Origin: Sediminibacillus terrae
GTDB taxonomy: Bacteria > Bacillota > Bacilli > Bacillales > Amphibacillaceae
Length of the DNA: 64,000 nucleotides
Reading direction: 5' to 3'
NCBI RefSeq assembly: GCF_009602435.1
Contig: NZ_VZDQ01000025.1
Span: 1-64,000 of the forward strand
A program made the position numbers and the translations under genes. How positions within the stretch are numbered: position 1 is the first letter of the stretch; each line of letters opens with the position of its first letter. Shown in pieces: positions 63,715 to 64,000 of the stretch. The notes below the pieces were generated by a model. The model saw nothing but the letters and a program-made list of their open reading frames with translations. It had not been told where the DNA came from and did no database searches.

Positions 63715-64000
63715 CTAAATTCCTCCTTCATGAATGTAGAATATAGTTCTGTTCACTTTAAAGATGAAGAAAAATTATCAAGAAATTGTGGAGAACTTAG
63801 TAATATTCTATGAAGGATTATACTAGTTTTATAGAAATATAATATGCTCTGAAGTTAATTTAGAACAAGGAGTGGAGAGCCCACTTGAATAGCCTTATTG
63901 CTAATGGCCAATTGCACATTGTTTTTTGGAAAAGCTGTCTCGGCTGTATCCTTCATCAGAGGAGAGTAACCTTCTAAAATTGTTTGGCTGCTATCGGAGT
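63715..64000. other. Right end of the window, no gene assigned
   Basis: Promoter region of lgt and AT-rich sequence. A 30-codon frame starting TTG at 63886 (LNSLIANGQLHIVFWKSCLG..) ends at about 63978; it has no good SD and is not called. Confidence 0.4.

Noticed and set aside
63886-63978. 30-codon TTG frame at the right end
   Set aside because: No SD and no family; may be part of a gene remnant that continues outside the window.

Overview
The window is a low-GC Gram-positive chromosome segment of the Bacillaceae. From the thiL-tsaE-tsaB-rimI-tsaD / ABC-F / rex / ydiK-ydiL / groES-groEL order, which matches Bacillus subtilis except that moaC and tatAy-tatCy are missing and an MFS transporter gene sits there, I infer a Halobacillus/Virgibacillus-like relative; the genus cannot be fixed from the sequence. 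The left 13.1 kb is core chromosome: the 3' end of an rRNA operon (23S tail, 5S, initiator tRNA-Met, tRNA-Asp), the t6A/thiamine operon, an ABC-F ATPase, Rex, and the heat-shock operon with a perfect CIRCE operator. A DnaA-box cluster lies between tsaD and the ABC-F gene.

Directly after groEL the composition drops and the window turns into mobile DNA to its right end. 13.2-18.6 kb: a small P-loop NTPase gene, a frameshifted PHP-ATPase (TrlF/Ppl-like putative defence gene), a phage/ICE-type tyrosine integrase and an ImmA-like metallopeptidase. 18.7-34.9 kb: a block of stacked insertions, namely an XerD-like recombinase, a cation diffusion facilitator plus cadC-cadA, an IS110-family element with a likely bridge-RNA region, and a lipoprotein nuclease gene cut in two by an 8.2-kb Tn554-like transposon (tnpA, tnpB, tnpC) that carries merR-merF-merA and a second disulfide reductase. 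Four copies of a 64-bp palindromic site sit at the module boundaries of this block. 35-38 kb: an ImmR-like repressor, divergent Cro-like and HTH genes with palindromic operators, and a phage-type replication initiator. The order int-immA-(16.4-kb block)-immR | early genes looks like an ICE control region opened by the metal-resistance block.

38.4-55.6 kb is the conjugation module of a Gram-positive type IV secretion system: pilin-like and VirB3-like small membrane proteins, a one-TM EssB/YukC-like protein, VirD4 coupling ATPase, VirB6-like channel protein, VirB4 ATPase, a two-domain cell-wall hydrolase, an oriT-like region, a ribbon-helix-helix accessory protein, a MobP-type relaxase, an ArdC-type protein and a TOPRIM primase-like protein.

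56-63.7 kb is an unusual accessory cluster centred on the cell wall: a D-Ala-D-Ala carboxypeptidase, an AsnB-type amidotransferase, a C39-like papain-fold protein, a MurE paralogue without the usual DNPR/DNPA amino-acid-selection motif, a small membrane protein and, on the opposite strand, an Lgt. I read this as a possible stem-peptide remodelling cargo. The right end of the mobile region is not in the window.
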